DNA of 64,000 nucleotides, from the NCBI GenBank assembly GCA_963774945.1, contig CAVZHA010000002.1:186001-250000 (forward strand). Direction: 5' to 3'. The notes under the pieces are model-generated. The model made no database searches. It saw only the letters and a list, made by a program, of their open reading frames with translations, and was not told where the DNA came from. The position numbers and the translations under genes are program-made. Positions 47,742-57,971 of this stretch are shown in pieces; positions within the stretch are counted from its first letter, which is position 1; every line of letters begins with the position of its first letter. This DNA is from Trebonia sp963774945 (GTDB lineage Bacteria > Actinomycetota > Actinomycetes > Streptosporangiales > Streptosporangiaceae).

Positions 47742-48805
47742 CAGTCGCGTTCACCGGCGCGTCGATGCCGCGGGCGGCCGCGCGGGCCGCGATCGCGCCG
47801 TTGAGGTGCGCGATCTCGGTCGGGCGGCCGTTCATCAGGTCCTGCAGCATGGACGCGAGATGGTCGCCGGACGCCGACGGGTCGAACTGAGCGTGCATCA
47901 CCCGCAGCGCCGCCGCCGTGTCCACGATCACGCCCTCGGCCCGGGCGACGGCCGCGACCTCGTCGAGGATGGACGCGGCAAGCGCGTCGAACCCGTCGTA
48001 GCGGGCGAGCGCGGAGACCGGGATGGAGGCGATCGAGCAGAGGCTGTTCATCACGCAGTTGAACGCGACCTTGGCCCAGATCGCCTCGAGCGCGTTCGGC
48101 GCGGTCCGGACCGAGATCCCGGCGCCGGCCAGCGTGGACGCGACCAGCTCGGCCGCATCGGTCGCGCCTGCCTGCGGCGCGTTCCGTCCGGCCACGCCGG
48201 GCGTTCGCATTGCGGGGGCAGACTCGGACGGCAGCGGCCCGAGCACGGTCTCGCCCGACCCGAGCGCGCGAACATGCCCCGGCCCCAAGAGCTCGGTGCC
48301 GAGCGTGGTCGTGCCGGCCAGCACGCGGCCCGCAGGCACATAGGCGAGCAGCGCCTCGACGTTGCCAAGGCCGTTCTGCAGCGTGAGGACCAGCGTGGCG
48401 GGCCCTATCGCGCCGGCCGCGTTCGCGGCGGCGGCCACGGCCGCGGTCGCCGTCGCCTTGGCGAAGACGATGACCAGGTCGGCCACTTCCACCACCTCGG
48501 CCGTCCCCTGCACGCCGCCTGCCCCGGCCATGCGGCCGGTCGTCGCCGCGTTCGGTCACCTCTGCCACGCCGGACACGCCGCTCACCCCTGATGCGCCGG
48601 CCATCCCGGTCGCGTCGGGGAAGAGCTGGGCCGGCACGGCGATCGTCCGGGTGCCGGTCTCGTCGGTCACCCGCAGGCCGTCCTGGTTGATCGCGGTCAC
48701 GTGCTCTCGCCACCCGTCGAGCAGCACCAGATCGTGGCCGGCCTCGAACAGGGCCGCGCCGAACCGGCAGCCCATCGCCCCCGACCCGGCAATCGTGATC
48801 TTCAT
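47668..48805 (-). CDS. Ketopantoate reductase-family NADPH dehydrogenase (PanE/ApbA) (frameshift)
   Basis: Starts MKITIAGSGAMGCRFGAALF, a Rossmann dinucleotide fold, with LQNGLGNVEALLAY, AGTTTLGTELLGPGHV, and the catalytic Lys region in AIWAKVAFNCVMNSLCSI; C-terminal helical domain with SMLQDLMNGRPTEIAHLNGA. About 378 aa, longer than the usual 300 because of inserts near residues 70 and 160 (Ser/Ala/Thr/Pro-rich). Frame change near 48560. PanE makes pantoate for CoA, but many ApbA-family proteins act on other 2-keto acids; it lies next to lactate 2-monooxygenase on the same strand, so a different 2-hydroxy/2-keto acid is possible. Confidence 0.8.
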
Positions 48806-48962
48806 GCGGTCATCCCCCGCTCGCCGCCGCGCGCTCTGCGCCACTGCCTGCTCCCTCGTCGGTCAGTCGCTCGTTCCTCGCTCCCTCGCTCCTCAGTGCC
48901 GGCAGCGGCGCGCGCTTTGGCTCGCGGGGGGAGTCCCGCTCGCCTCTGACCGCTTGAGGACA

Positions 48963-50131
48963 CTAGCCGACCGGGCGGAGGGCGTCGGGGGTGAGATCGG
49001 CCAGCGTGGGGTAGCCGTCGACCGCCATGATCAGGTCGGCCTCGGCCAGGATCGAGCGCAGCACGTGGACCACGCCCGCGATGCCGCCGATGGCCAGGCC
49101 GTAGGCGTAGGGGCGGCCGATGCCGACGGCGGTGGCGCCGAGCGCGAGCGCCTTGACGACGTCGGCCCCGGAGCGGACGCCGGAGTCGAACAGCACCGGG
49201 GTGTCCCCGGCCGCCTCGCCACGATCCGCCGGCAGCATGTCCAGGGCGGGCAGCCCGCCGTTGGCCTGACGCCCGCCGTGGTTGGAGCAGTAGATGCCGT
49301 CCACCCCGCCGTCGATGGCGCGCCGGGCGTCGTCCGGGTGGCAGATGCCCTTGACGATCAGCGGCAGCGTGGTGATCGACCGCAGCCACGGCAGGTCGTC
49401 CCAGGTGAGCGGGTTGCCGAACAGCTGCGCCCACTTCAGGATCGCCGCCCCGGGATCCTGCTCGGGGTCCTGGCCGAGCAGCTTGCGGAAGACCGGGTCG
49501 GTGAAGTAGTTCGCCAGGCAGTGACCGCGCAGCTGGGGGAAGTTGCTGACGGCGAGGTCACGGGGACGCCAGCCGGTGATCCAGGTGTCGAGGGTGACCA
49601 CGATGCCCTTGAACCCGGCCGCCTCCGCCCGCCTGACCAGGCTCTCGGCCAGCTCGCGGTCGGTCGGGGTGTAGAGCTGGAAGAAGCCCGGGGTGTCGCC
49701 GAACTCGGCCGCCACCTCTTCCATCGGGTCGACGGTCAGGGTCGAGGCGATCATCGGCACGCCGGTGCCGCGCCGCCGCCCGCGCCGTCGCGAGGTCGCC
49801 GTGGCCGTCCTGGCAGCACAGCCCGATCACGCCGACCGGCGCCATGAACAGCGGCGACGGCAGCGTCAGGCCGAACAGTTCCACCGACAGGTCCCGCCTG
49901 GTGGCGCCCACGAACATCCGCGGCATCAGCCCCCAGCGCGCGAACGCGGCGACGTTCGCCCGCTGGGTGGCCTCGTCGCCGGCCCCGCCGGCCACGTAGG
50001 ACAGCACCGACGGCGGCAGCGCGTGCGCCGCCCGCGTCTCCCAGCCCGCGAAGTCCATCGGGAAGTCGCGGCACGACCCCGCTCAGCCCGGCGAAGTAGA
50101 TCTCGGTCTGGTAGCTGCCGAAGTCCGCCAT
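48963..50131 (-). CDS. Lactate 2-monooxygenase (FMN alpha-hydroxy-acid oxidase family) (frameshifts)
   Basis: FMN enzyme converting L-lactate and O2 to acetate, CO2 and water. Close to the mycobacterial enzyme over its whole length: LPPSVLSYVAGGAGDEATQR, RWGLMPRMFVGATRRDLSVE, PVGVIGLCCQDGHGDLATAR, IASTLTVDPMEEVAAEFG, TLDTWITGWRPRDLAVSNFP, and catalytic His/FMN motif YCSNHGGRQANGGLPALD. About 389 aa. Frame changes near 50085 and 49765. The start is taken as ATG 50131 (MADFGSYQTEIYFAGLSG); GTG 50140 is an alternative. It ends 158 bases upstream of the panE-like gene. Confidence 0.9.
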
Positions 50132-50188
50132 GACCAGCACCGTACCGTTTCCGCCGGAGGCGGGATACCCGTGCGTCGCCGAAGCGGG

Positions 50189-50397
50189 TCAGGCGGGCGA
50201 CGGCCAGTCGGAGGTGACCGCCTCCTCGGGCGCGCCGACTGGCGGCGTGCCGTAGTGCCGGAACGTCGACGGCAGCCGCGCCCGTTGTGGCTGCTCCCGG
50301 CAGGCGCGGACGTCGCCCGCCATCAGGCTGACGTGCTGGAGTCGCCGGACGTTAGCGCCCTGGCCGGCCCGGCGTACCGTCTGAGGTTGGGCTCCAT
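50189..50397 (-). CDS. Possible small protein (about 69 aa, frameshift)
   Basis: ATG 50397 has GGAGAGG 6 bases upstream. Reading MEPNLRRYAGPARALTSGD and, after one missing base near 50345, LQHVSLMAGDVRACREQPQR to the stop at 50189. Polar, basic and Pro-containing, no helix or recognised domain. Supported only by its ribosome binding site, GC-rich third positions, and its place between the epsilon subunit and lactate monooxygenase genes on the same strand. Confidence 0.3.
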
Positions 50398-50453
50398 GGC
50401 CGGCCTCTCCGCCAGCGCTCGGTCATGGGGAACCGTAAAACCCGCCCCTGGCT

Positions 50454-50729
50454 TTAGGGAAGCGCCGAGCGACGCCAGCCGCCGGCGGCCGCGTGCACTG
50501 GCGTCCGCAGCAGCCGGGAACGAGAATTCCAGTTATGCGCGGCCGGCGGCTGCTCGGCCGGCCCAGCGGCCGATCGGGCGGCGGCGATGGCGGTGAGGGT
50601 CGCGACGAGCGCGGCGATCTCCTCCGCGCTGGCGTCGCCACGGACCACGCGCAAGTAGGGCGCGCCCGCAGTCGCCTCGGACCGTTCGGGCTGCGAATGA
50701 CTTTGACCTTGACCCTGCACTTCAGCCAC
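50454..50729 (-). CDS. Acyl-CoA carboxylase epsilon subunit (AccE/PccE)
   Basis: 91-aa actinobacteria-specific subunit that tightens the interaction between biotinylated alpha and carboxyltransferase beta subunits. The diagnostic segment is YLRVVRGDASAEEIAALVAT, followed by a disordered linker and a basic Trp-containing end (GWRRSALP). GTG 50729 has AGGAAAG upstream and lies within the end of the NYN gene (8-base overlap). The carboxyltransferase gene is upstream on the same strand, past the NYN gene. Confidence 0.85.
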   Translation of the reverse strand: MAEVQGQGQSHSQPERSEATAGAPYLRVVRGDASAEEIAALVATLTAIAAARSAAGPAEQPPAAHNWNSRSRLLRTPVHAAAGGWRRSALP

Positions 50730-51692
50730 GGGACTTTCCTACTCCAATACCGAACTCGCGGTGCACCCGGGCCCAGAAAGCGTCCCGCAGCCACTCGCGC
50801 GCCTCCTGATACGGGCGCAGCGACTGGCCGAGCTCCTTCTCCGCCTCGACCAGCAGTTCCTTGTCGATGACGGGGGGCAGGATCGGGCCCGGCAGCAGGT
50901 CCCTGATGTTGTCGGCGCCGCGGGTGAGGATCCACTTGTGGGCGACGTGCTCGCCGGCCTCCTCGACGTGCCGCGGTCCGGGCCGAGCCGGGGCAGCCCG
51001 CCGGTCGCGGTGATGTGCGGGTTCCGGCTGAGCTGGACCGGCGGCCGCGGGTGGCGCTCGCCGAACAGCTGGGCGGGCGACGGCACCGAGGCCTGGACGT
51101 CCGGCCGCGGCTGCGGCTCGGCGGCCGGGTTCCTGGTGAAGTACGGACGGACGAACGCCGAGTCGAGCACGTCGACCGTGTCCGACTCCCAGACCAGGCG
51201 CTCGGCCTGGTTGGTGCCGTAGGGCGGCTCGATGCCCCACAGGTGGATGCGGGCGCCGAAGGCCTGGGCGGCCTCGACCGCGGGCACCATGTCCTCGTCG
51301 CCCGCGATCAGCACCGCGTCGGTGATCGCGCGGTGCCGGGCGAGCGCCTCCATGTCGGCCCGGATGTTGGCGTCGACGCCCTTCTGCTGGCCGCGCGCGT
51401 TGAGGTTGCCGAGGCGGAGCTTGACCCACGCCATCTGGGCGACGACGCGCTGGTCGATGGTGGGCACCCGGTCGCGGGCGGCGTCGTACCAGTAGACCCG
51501 GAGCAGTTCGCCCCGGAACAGCTCGTCGGCGTGCTTGGTAACCGCCTGGATGAGGCCGACCGCGTCGACCCGGTAATCCCGGCGGGCGCTGGTGCCGAAT
51601 AGCAACTCGCCTGCGGCCGCGTAGATATACCCGACATCAACCATGACCGCATATCTGGCGAGGACGGGCATCGGGGCGGCGAATTCGCTCAT
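50722..51692 (-). CDS. NYN-domain (PIN-like) ribonuclease (frameshift)
   Basis: About 323 aa. N-terminal NYN domain with the acidic residues typical of PIN-like nucleases: AVMVDVGYIYAAAG (Asp), QQKGVDANIRADMEALARHR (Asp), AVLIAGDEDMVPAVEAAQAF (Asp pair). The rest is a Pro/Arg linker and a helical region (IDKELLVEAEKELGQSLRP, EWLRDAFWARVHREFGIG). One shift near 50985. ATG 51692 is clear. The gene is inserted between the carboxyltransferase and epsilon genes and overlaps the latter by 8 bases, so it is co-expressed with the carboxylase. The RNA target is unknown. Confidence 0.85.
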
Positions 51693-51813
51693 CGTCTTAT
51701 GACTCTAGGGCAGTTTGGACCGTGCGCGTGCCACTTGGCCGGGGATTGCCGGCGGAAGCCTTCCAAATGGTCACCGATGGTGATTGCGCTCACTGTGCGT
51801 CGCCCCGGCCGGG

Positions 51814-53413
51814 TCACAGCGGGATGTTGCCGTGCTTCTTGGGGGGCAGGGTTTCGCGTTTGGTGCGCAGGCTGATGAGGGCGCGGGTGACGGCGGCCCG
51901 GGTCTCGGCCGGGCGGATCACCGCGTCGAGGTAGCCGCGCTCGGCGGCGATGTAGGGGTTGGCCAGGGTGTCCTCGTACTCGGCGGTCTTCTGGCGGCGG
52001 AGCGCGTCGGGGTCCTCCGCGGCCGCCAGCTCGCGGCGGTAGAGGATGTTGACGGCGCCCTGGGCGCCCATCACCGCGATCTGGGCGGTGGGCCAGGCGA
52101 GGTTGACGTCGCCGCCGAGGTGCTTGGAGCCCATGACGTCGTAGGCGCCGCCGTAGGCCTTGCGGGTGATCACGGTGATCTTGGGGACGGTGGCCTCGGC
52201 GTAGGCGTACAGCAGCTTGGCGCCGCGGCGGATGATGCCGGCCCACTCCTGGGTGACGCCGGGCAGGAAGCCGGGGACGTCGACGAAGGTGAGGATTGGT
52301 ATTGAGAATGCGTCGCAGGTCCGGACAAATCGGGCCGCCTTCTCCGAGGCGTCGATGTCGAGGCAGCCGGCGAAGTGCATCGGCTGGTTGGCGACCACGC
52401 CGACCGGCGCGCCCGCGACCCGGCCGAAGCCGACCACGATGTTCGGCGCGAAGGCGGCGTGGACCTCGCAGAACGTGTCCTCGTCGAGGACCGTCTCGAT
52501 GACCCGGTGGATGTCGTAGGGCTGGTTCGGCGAGTCGGGGATGAGCGTGTCGAGCTCTTCGTCGGTCGGCCGTGATCGCGTAGTCGGGGGTGGCCGGGAT
52601 GACCGGCGGCTCGTCGAGGTTGTTGGACGGGAGGTAGGACAGCAGGAGCCGCGCGAACTCGATGCAGTCCTGCTCGTCGGCCGCCTGGTAGTGGGCGACG
52701 CCGGACTTGGCGGCGTGGGTGTGCGCGCCGCCGAGCTCCTCGATGGTGACGTCCTCGCCGGTCACGGTCTTGATCACGTCGGGCCCGGTGATGAACATGT
52801 GGCTGGTGCCCTCGACCATCAGCGTGAAGTCGGTGATCGCGGGGGAGTAGACCGCGCCGCCGGCCGCCGGGCCCATGATGAGGCTGATCTGCGGGATGAC
52901 GCCGGAGGCGCGGGTGTTGCGGAAGAAGATCTCCGCGAACAGGCCGAGCGCGACCACGCCCTCCTGGATGCGGGCGCCGCCGCCGTCGTTGATGCCGACG
53001 ACCGGGCAGCCGGTCTTCATCGCGTGGTCCATGACCTTGACGATCTTCTCGCCGTAGACCTCGCCCAGGCTGCCGCCGAACACGGTGAAGTCGTGGCTGT
53101 AGACCGCGACCGGCCGGCCGTCCACGGTGCCGACGCCGGTGACCACGCCGTCGCCGTACGGGCGGTTCCGCTCGATCCCGAAGTCGTGCGCGCGGTGCCG
53201 GGCCAGCTCGTCGAACTCGGTGAAGGAGCCCGCGTCGAGCAGCAGGTCGATCCGCTCGCGGGCGGTCAGCTTGCCCTTGGCGTGCTGCTTCTCGATCGCC
53301 GCGAGCGAGCCCGCGTGCACGGCCTCGTACCTTCTGCGCTCCAGATCCGCGATCTTCCCCGCAGTCGTGTGCGGGTCAGGCAGGTCGACCGGAGGCGTGT
53401 CAGCTGCAGTCAT
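51814..53413 (-). CDS. Acyl-CoA (propionyl/acetyl-CoA) carboxylase beta subunit 1 (frameshift)
   Basis: Carboxyltransferase of the PccB/AccD5 type. About 533 aa: DLERRRYEAVHAGSLAAIEK, ARERIDLLLDAGSFTEFDEL, GGSLGEVYGEKIVKVMDHA, NDGGGARIQEGVVALGLFAE, oxyanion IMGPAAGGAVYSPAITDFTL; C-terminal half ANQPMHFAGCLDIDASEKAA, FVDVPGFLPGVTQEW, RKAYGGAYDVMGSKHLGGD, ending LRTKRETLPPKKHGNIPL, a typical PccB end. One frame change near 52575. The biotin subunit is not in the window, but birA and a second beta gene are. Divergent from ppc. Confidence 0.92.
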
Positions 53414-53472
53414 GGGGGAAAGGTTAACCTGGCGGCGGTTGGGGTCATCACCTGGCGGTTACTCTCATCCAC

Positions 53473-56212
53473 GTGAACATGGCCACTAACGACCGGATCA
53501 GAGATTCGGCCGAGCTTCCCGAGCCCATGCGGCGCGATGTCCGGCTGCTCGGCGACGTGCTCGGCGAGGTGATCAGCGAGTCCGGCGGCGCGGACCTGCT
53601 GGCGGACGTCGAGCGGCTGCGGCACGCGGTGATCGACGCCCGGCGGGTGCCCGACCGGTCGTCGGCGACGGCGGCGGAGGCCGCCGACGCGATCGCGGCG
53701 CTGGTCGGGTCCTGGTCGCGTGACCGCGCGGAGCAGGTCGCGGGCGCCTTCACGGTCTACTTTCACCTGGTCAACCTGGCCGAAGAGCAGCAGCGGGTGC
53801 GCACCCTGCGCCGCCGCGACTCGGGCGACACGCCGCCGCGCGAGTCGCTGGCCGACGCGGCCGAGCGGATCACCGCCGAGCAGGGACGCGCCCACCTGGA
53901 CGCGCTGCTTGGCGAGCTGGTCGTGCACCCGGTGTTCACCGCGCACCCGACCGAGGCGCGCCGCCGCGCGGTCGTCGCCTCGCTCCGCCGCATCGGCGGG
54001 CTGCTCGCCTCGGTCGACGACGACCTCGCGCGCGAGGTGGAGACGGGCACCGCGATGTCGTCCCGCGCCGCCGAGCTGCGGCGGCGGCTGCGCGAGGAGA
54101 TCGACCTGCTGTGGCGGACGGCGCAGCTCCGGGTGGCCGGGATGACCCCGCTTGACGAGGTCCGCACGGTGATGACGGCGTTCGACGAGACGCTGTTCCG
54201 GCTCGTGCCCAGCGTCTACCGGTCGCTCGACCAGGTGCTGCTCGGCCCGGCCAGCGGGGCGGCGGCGTCGCCGGTGCCGCCGTTCCTGCGGTTCGGGTCC
54301 TGGGTCGGCGGCGACCGGGACGGGAACCCGACCGTGACCGCCGCCGTTACCCGCGAGGCGGCGGTGATCCAGGCCGAGCACGCGCTGCGCGCGCTCGAGG
54401 CGGCCGTGCGGCCGGATCGGCCGGGCGCTGACCGTGGACGAGCGCGCCGCGCCGCCGTCGGACGCGCTGCGCCGGGCGCTCGCGGCCGCGTCGGCCGCTC
54501 ACCCGGAGCTGATGGCCGAGATCACCGCGCGGTCGCCGGGCGAGCCGTACCGGGCCTACCTGCTGTACGCGACCGAGCGGCTGACGGCGACCCGGACCAG
54601 GAACGCCGACCTCGACTACGGCTCGCCGGCCGAGTTCGTGGCCGACCTGCGGCTGGTGCAGGCGTCGCTGGCGGCGGCCGGGGCGGTGCGGCAGGCCTAC
54701 GGCGAGCTGCAGCACCTGATCTGGCAGGCCGAGACGTTCGGGTTCCACCTGGCCTCGCTCGAGGTCCGGCAGCACTCGGCGGTGCACGCGCGCGCGCTGG
54801 CTGAGCTGCGGGCGGGCGGCGAGCTCTCGCCGATGACCCTCGAGGTGCTCGAGACGATCCGGGTGATCGGGTGGATCCAGCGCCGGTTCGGGTTCGCGGC
54901 CTGCCACCGGTACGTGATCTCGTTCACCACCGCCGCCGCCGACGTGGCGGCGGTGTACGAGCTGGCCGGGTTCGCGTTCCCGGACGGCGGCGGGCCGGTC
55001 CTCGACGTGGTGCCGCTGTTCGAGTCGGGCGACGACCTGGCGGCGGCGCCGTCGGTGCTGACCGGCATGCTCGAGCTCGCCCCGGTGCGCCAGCGGCTGG
55101 CCGACAACGGCCGCCAGCTCGAGGTCATGCTCGGCTACTCGGACTCGGCCAAGGAGCTCGGCCCGGCCTCGGCCACGCTGCGGCTGTTCGAGGCGCAGGC
55201 GGAGCTGGCGGCCTGGGCCGCCGCCCACGACGTCGCGCTGACCCTGTTCCACGGCCGGGGCGGCGCGATCGGCCGCGGCGGCGGGCCGGCCGGCCGGGCG
55301 GTGCTCGCGCAGGCGCCCGGGTCGGTCGCCGGGCGGCTGAAGGTGACCGAGCAGGGCGAGGTGATCTTCGCCCGCTACGGCCGGCACTCGATCGGCCTGC
55401 GGCACCTGGAGCAGGTGACGTCGGCGGTGCTGCTCGCCTCGTCGCCGTCCCTGGGCGAGCGGAACGCCGCCGCGGCGGACGAGTTCCGCGCGCTGGCGTC
55501 GTCGATCGACGTCGCCGCGAAGTCCGCGTTCCGCGCGCTGGCGGAGGCCGACGGCTTCGCCGGGTGGTTCGCGAAGGTCAGCCCGCTGGAGGAGATCGGC
55601 GGGCTGCGGATCGGCTCGCGGCCGTCGCGGCGCGGTCACGGCGGCGGGCCGCTCGGCCTGGAGGACCTGCGCGCGATCCCCTGGGTGTTCGCCTGGGCGC
55701 AGACCCGGCTGAACCTGCCCGGCTGGTACGGGCTCGGCAGCGGCCTGGCGGCGGCGGCGTGGGCCGGCATCGAGGCGGGCGACTCCGACGGCGACCTTCC
55801 CGAGGAGGGGATCGCCGAGCTGCGCCGCGCGTACAAGGAGTGGCCGCTGCTCGCCACCCTGCTCGACAACGCCGAGATGTCGCTGGCCAAGACCGACCGC
55901 GCGATCGCGGCCAGGTACCTCGACCTCGGCGGCAGGCCCGACCTGACCGCGCGGGTGCTGGCCGAGTACGACCTGACCCGCCGGCTGGTGCTCGCGGTCA
56001 CCGAGCACGACCTGCCGGTGGCCGACCGGCCGGTGCTGGCCCGCGCGATCGTGCTGCGCGACCCCTACGTCGACGCGCTCTCGTACCTGCAGTTGCGGGC
56101 GCTGACGGCGCTGCGGGCGGAGGACGTGGACCCGGCCGAGCGGGCCGCGCTCGAGCGGCTGCTGCTGCTGACGATCAGCGGGGTGGCGGCGGGCCTGCAG
56201 AACACCGGCTGA
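53473..56212 (+). CDS. ppc: Phosphoenolpyruvate carboxylase (frameshift)
   Basis: Makes oxaloacetate from PEP and bicarbonate, replenishing the TCA cycle. About 912 aa. HPVFTAHPTEARRRAVV (catalytic His, residue about 155), SWVGGDRDGNPTVTAAVTRE, TFGFHLASLEVRQHSAVHA, MLGYSDSAKELGPASATLR, LFHGRGGAIGRGGGPAGRAV (catalytic loop), and the C-terminal QNTG. One shift near 54420. Start GTG 53473 or ATG 53479; neither has a ribosome binding site, so the message may be leaderless. It is 59 bases from the divergent carboxylase gene, pairing two carboxylases that act on related metabolites. Confidence 0.95.
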
Positions 56213-56275
56213 TTTAAGAGGCTCGGACTTACTTGTGTGGCGTTTGATGACGCCTAATACGGTGGCCATCGGAAT

Positions 56276-56346
56276 GATCTTGGGAACTTTTTTCCTAACG
56301 GAAGAAAAGCACTCTATAAGGTGCACTTTCTTCCAAGATCTTTTCT
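56276..56346 (+). repeat. AT-rich interspersed element, copy 2 (3' of ppc)
   Basis: Outer arms GATCTTGG (56276-56283) and CCAAGATC (56333-56340) enclose two further hairpins: TTTTTTCC-TAAC-GGAAGAAAA and GCAC-TCTATAAG-GTGC. This is a three-way-junction-like fold followed by TTTT, 64 bases after ppc. Aligns with the element after ligA (30462). A terminator function is likely for this copy. Confidence 0.55.
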
Positions 56347-56398
56347 GCGCAGTGACACGATGTCCCTGTGCGGCGGGTGATGATCCTGAGGAGACCTA

Positions 56399-56782
56399 TT
56401 GCTATCGCTTGTGCGCAGTGATGCGACCAACGAGATGGAATTGCGGGGAAGCGGTCCTGAATTCAAGGAATTCGCCGCAGGGCTTCGCAGTGGAAGGGAT
56501 GTCTGGGTTCACCTTGACGAGGTCCCTGATCCGTCGCCGTACGAGAGGTCGCTGTCCCGGGTGCTCATCCGCACCGGATCGGGAAAGGTCGAGGTCACTC
56601 TCATGGACGATGGGCAGTCATTGCTCATCTGCGGCGGAGGTGAGTTCATGGCGGTACTCGCAGCCAATTTCGATGGATTCGCAGAAGATGGGGTCCGAGG
56701 AGATCATGCGCACATTGAGTACTTCCCGGATCATTATTACCTTGCGGAAGATGCTGATCCGCTGGTTCTGGCGCTAGCGTGA
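56399..56782 (+). CDS. Imm32-like small protein
   Basis: 127 aa, intact, no signal peptide. N-terminal half has GSGPEFKEFAAGLRSGRD; the C-terminal half VEVTLMDDGQSLLICGGGEF, then DHAHIEYFPDHYYLAEDADP resembles the Imm32 family of immunity proteins in layout and in the H-I-E-Y-F-P-D-H motif. TTG 56399 is chosen for GAGGAG 7 bases upstream; ATG 56435 is an alternative. No polymorphic toxin is nearby, so it is an orphan here. Codon use is less GC-biased than neighbours, suggesting transfer. Family call is moderate. Confidence 0.55.
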   Translation: MLSLVRSDATNEMELRGSGPEFKEFAAGLRSGRDVWVHLDEVPDPSPYERSLSRVLIRTGSGKVEVTLMDDGQSLLICGGGEFMAVLAANFDGFAEDGVRGDHAHIEYFPDHYYLAEDADPLVLALA

Positions 56783-56889
56783 CCTGGCCTTGAGGGCGAC
56801 ATTATGTAGGCGGAATGGAGGGAACGGATAGGGCAGGCGCTCTTGCTCATTGCCGCTGAGCTTCCAGACGACGTAGCGAGACGGCGAGT

Positions 56890-57862
56890 TCAGGCCGAGG
56901 CCGAGGCAGCAGCCCGAGTCGGCTGGGACCGTTCGGGATAGTGCTTGGACCAGCAGGGGTAGCGGGCGGCCAGCTGGTCGCCCGCCGCCAGCCGGGCGAT
57001 GGCCGTCCTGCTCTGCTCGTCGTCGGGGGTGTAGACGACCAGGCGGGCGCCGGGGACGGCGTTGACCGCGAAGCTGGTCGTGGTGGTGGTGATGGGGCCG
57101 ACGCCGGGGTGCCGGAACTTCTTGGTGTAGGTGGTCGGCCTGGACACGTCGTGCGCCGCCCAGGCGGCCGCGAACGTCGGGCTGAGCGCCTCCAGGCGGC
57201 GGATGAAGTGCGTCCAGGCCGGGTCGCCGACGTGACGGCCGTAGGCCGCCCGCAGCTGCGCGACGAGCACGTCGCAGTGCGAGTCGGGGTCCTCGACCGG
57301 GCTGCAGCAGGACGGAGCCGGCCAGGTTGACGAGCAGCGTGTTGCGCTCGCCGGGCGGGGCCGAGGTGACGCCGGGGAAGATCGACGCGTACACCTCGTT
57401 CCAGGCCAGCAGGTCGAACCGCTCGGTGAGGACGACGGCCGGGCAGCGGGATCGCGTCGACGACCTGCTGGACCTCCGGCGGCAGCGGGCAGTCGACGCA
57501 GTCGGCCGGGCCCGCTGGCGCCGGGCACGATCGGCGAGCCGGAACAGGTGCGCGCGCTCGGTCGCGTCCAGCCGCAGCGTGGTCGCGATCGCGTCGAGCA
57601 CCTGGACGCTCGCGTTGATCTTGCGGCCCTGCTCAAGCCAGGTGTACCAGGTGACGCCGACCCCGGCCAGCTGGGCGAGCTCCTCGCGCCGCAGGCCGGC
57701 CGTGCGGCGGCGGGTGCCGGGCGGCAGGCCGACGTCCTCGGGCTGGATCCGCTCCCGGCGGGCGCGGAGGAACGCGGCCAGCTCGGTGCGGCGCGCGCTG
57801 GCCACGCTCCCGGTGCCGTCGGGGGCGCTGCCGTTCAGGGCGCTGCTGTTGATGGTCGCCAT
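56890..57862 (-). CDS. XRE/MmyB-type transcriptional regulator (frameshifts)
   Basis: About 324 aa after correction. N-terminal helix-turn-helix (ELAAFLRARRERIQPEDVGL, RTAGLRREELAQLAGVGVTW, LEQGRKINASVQVLDAIATT) then a MmyB-like PAS ligand-binding domain (VVLTERFDLLAWNEVYASIF, ERNTLLVNLAGSV, THFIRRLEALSPTFAAAWAA, LVVYTPDDEQSRTAIARLAA). In actinobacteria these regulators commonly repress a divergent oxidoreductase or exporter gene. The exporter at 57972 is divergent and shares a promoter with a repeated GTACCAGnATAA motif. Frame changes near 57505 and 57300. Confidence 0.88.
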
Positions 57863-57914
57863 GCGTCACGTCCTCATTCTGCTACCCGGTTCTTAACCCT
57901 GCCAGGTGGTGTTA

Positions 57915-57949
57915 GTACCAGGATAACCAGGCTCTTGGTACCAGCATAA
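57915..57949. promoter_or_regulatory. Repeated GTACCAGnATAA operator candidate, XRE/MFS divergent promoter
   Basis: GTACCAGGATAA (57915-57926) and GTACCAGCATAA (57938-57949) are 23 bases apart; the second overlaps the palindrome TGGTACCA (57937-57944). They lie between the regulator and exporter starts, 23-57 bases upstream of the exporter ATG. Probable binding site of the MmyB-type regulator. Confidence 0.55.
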
Positions 57950-57971
57950 GACTGAGCGGCAAGCTGGCTGC

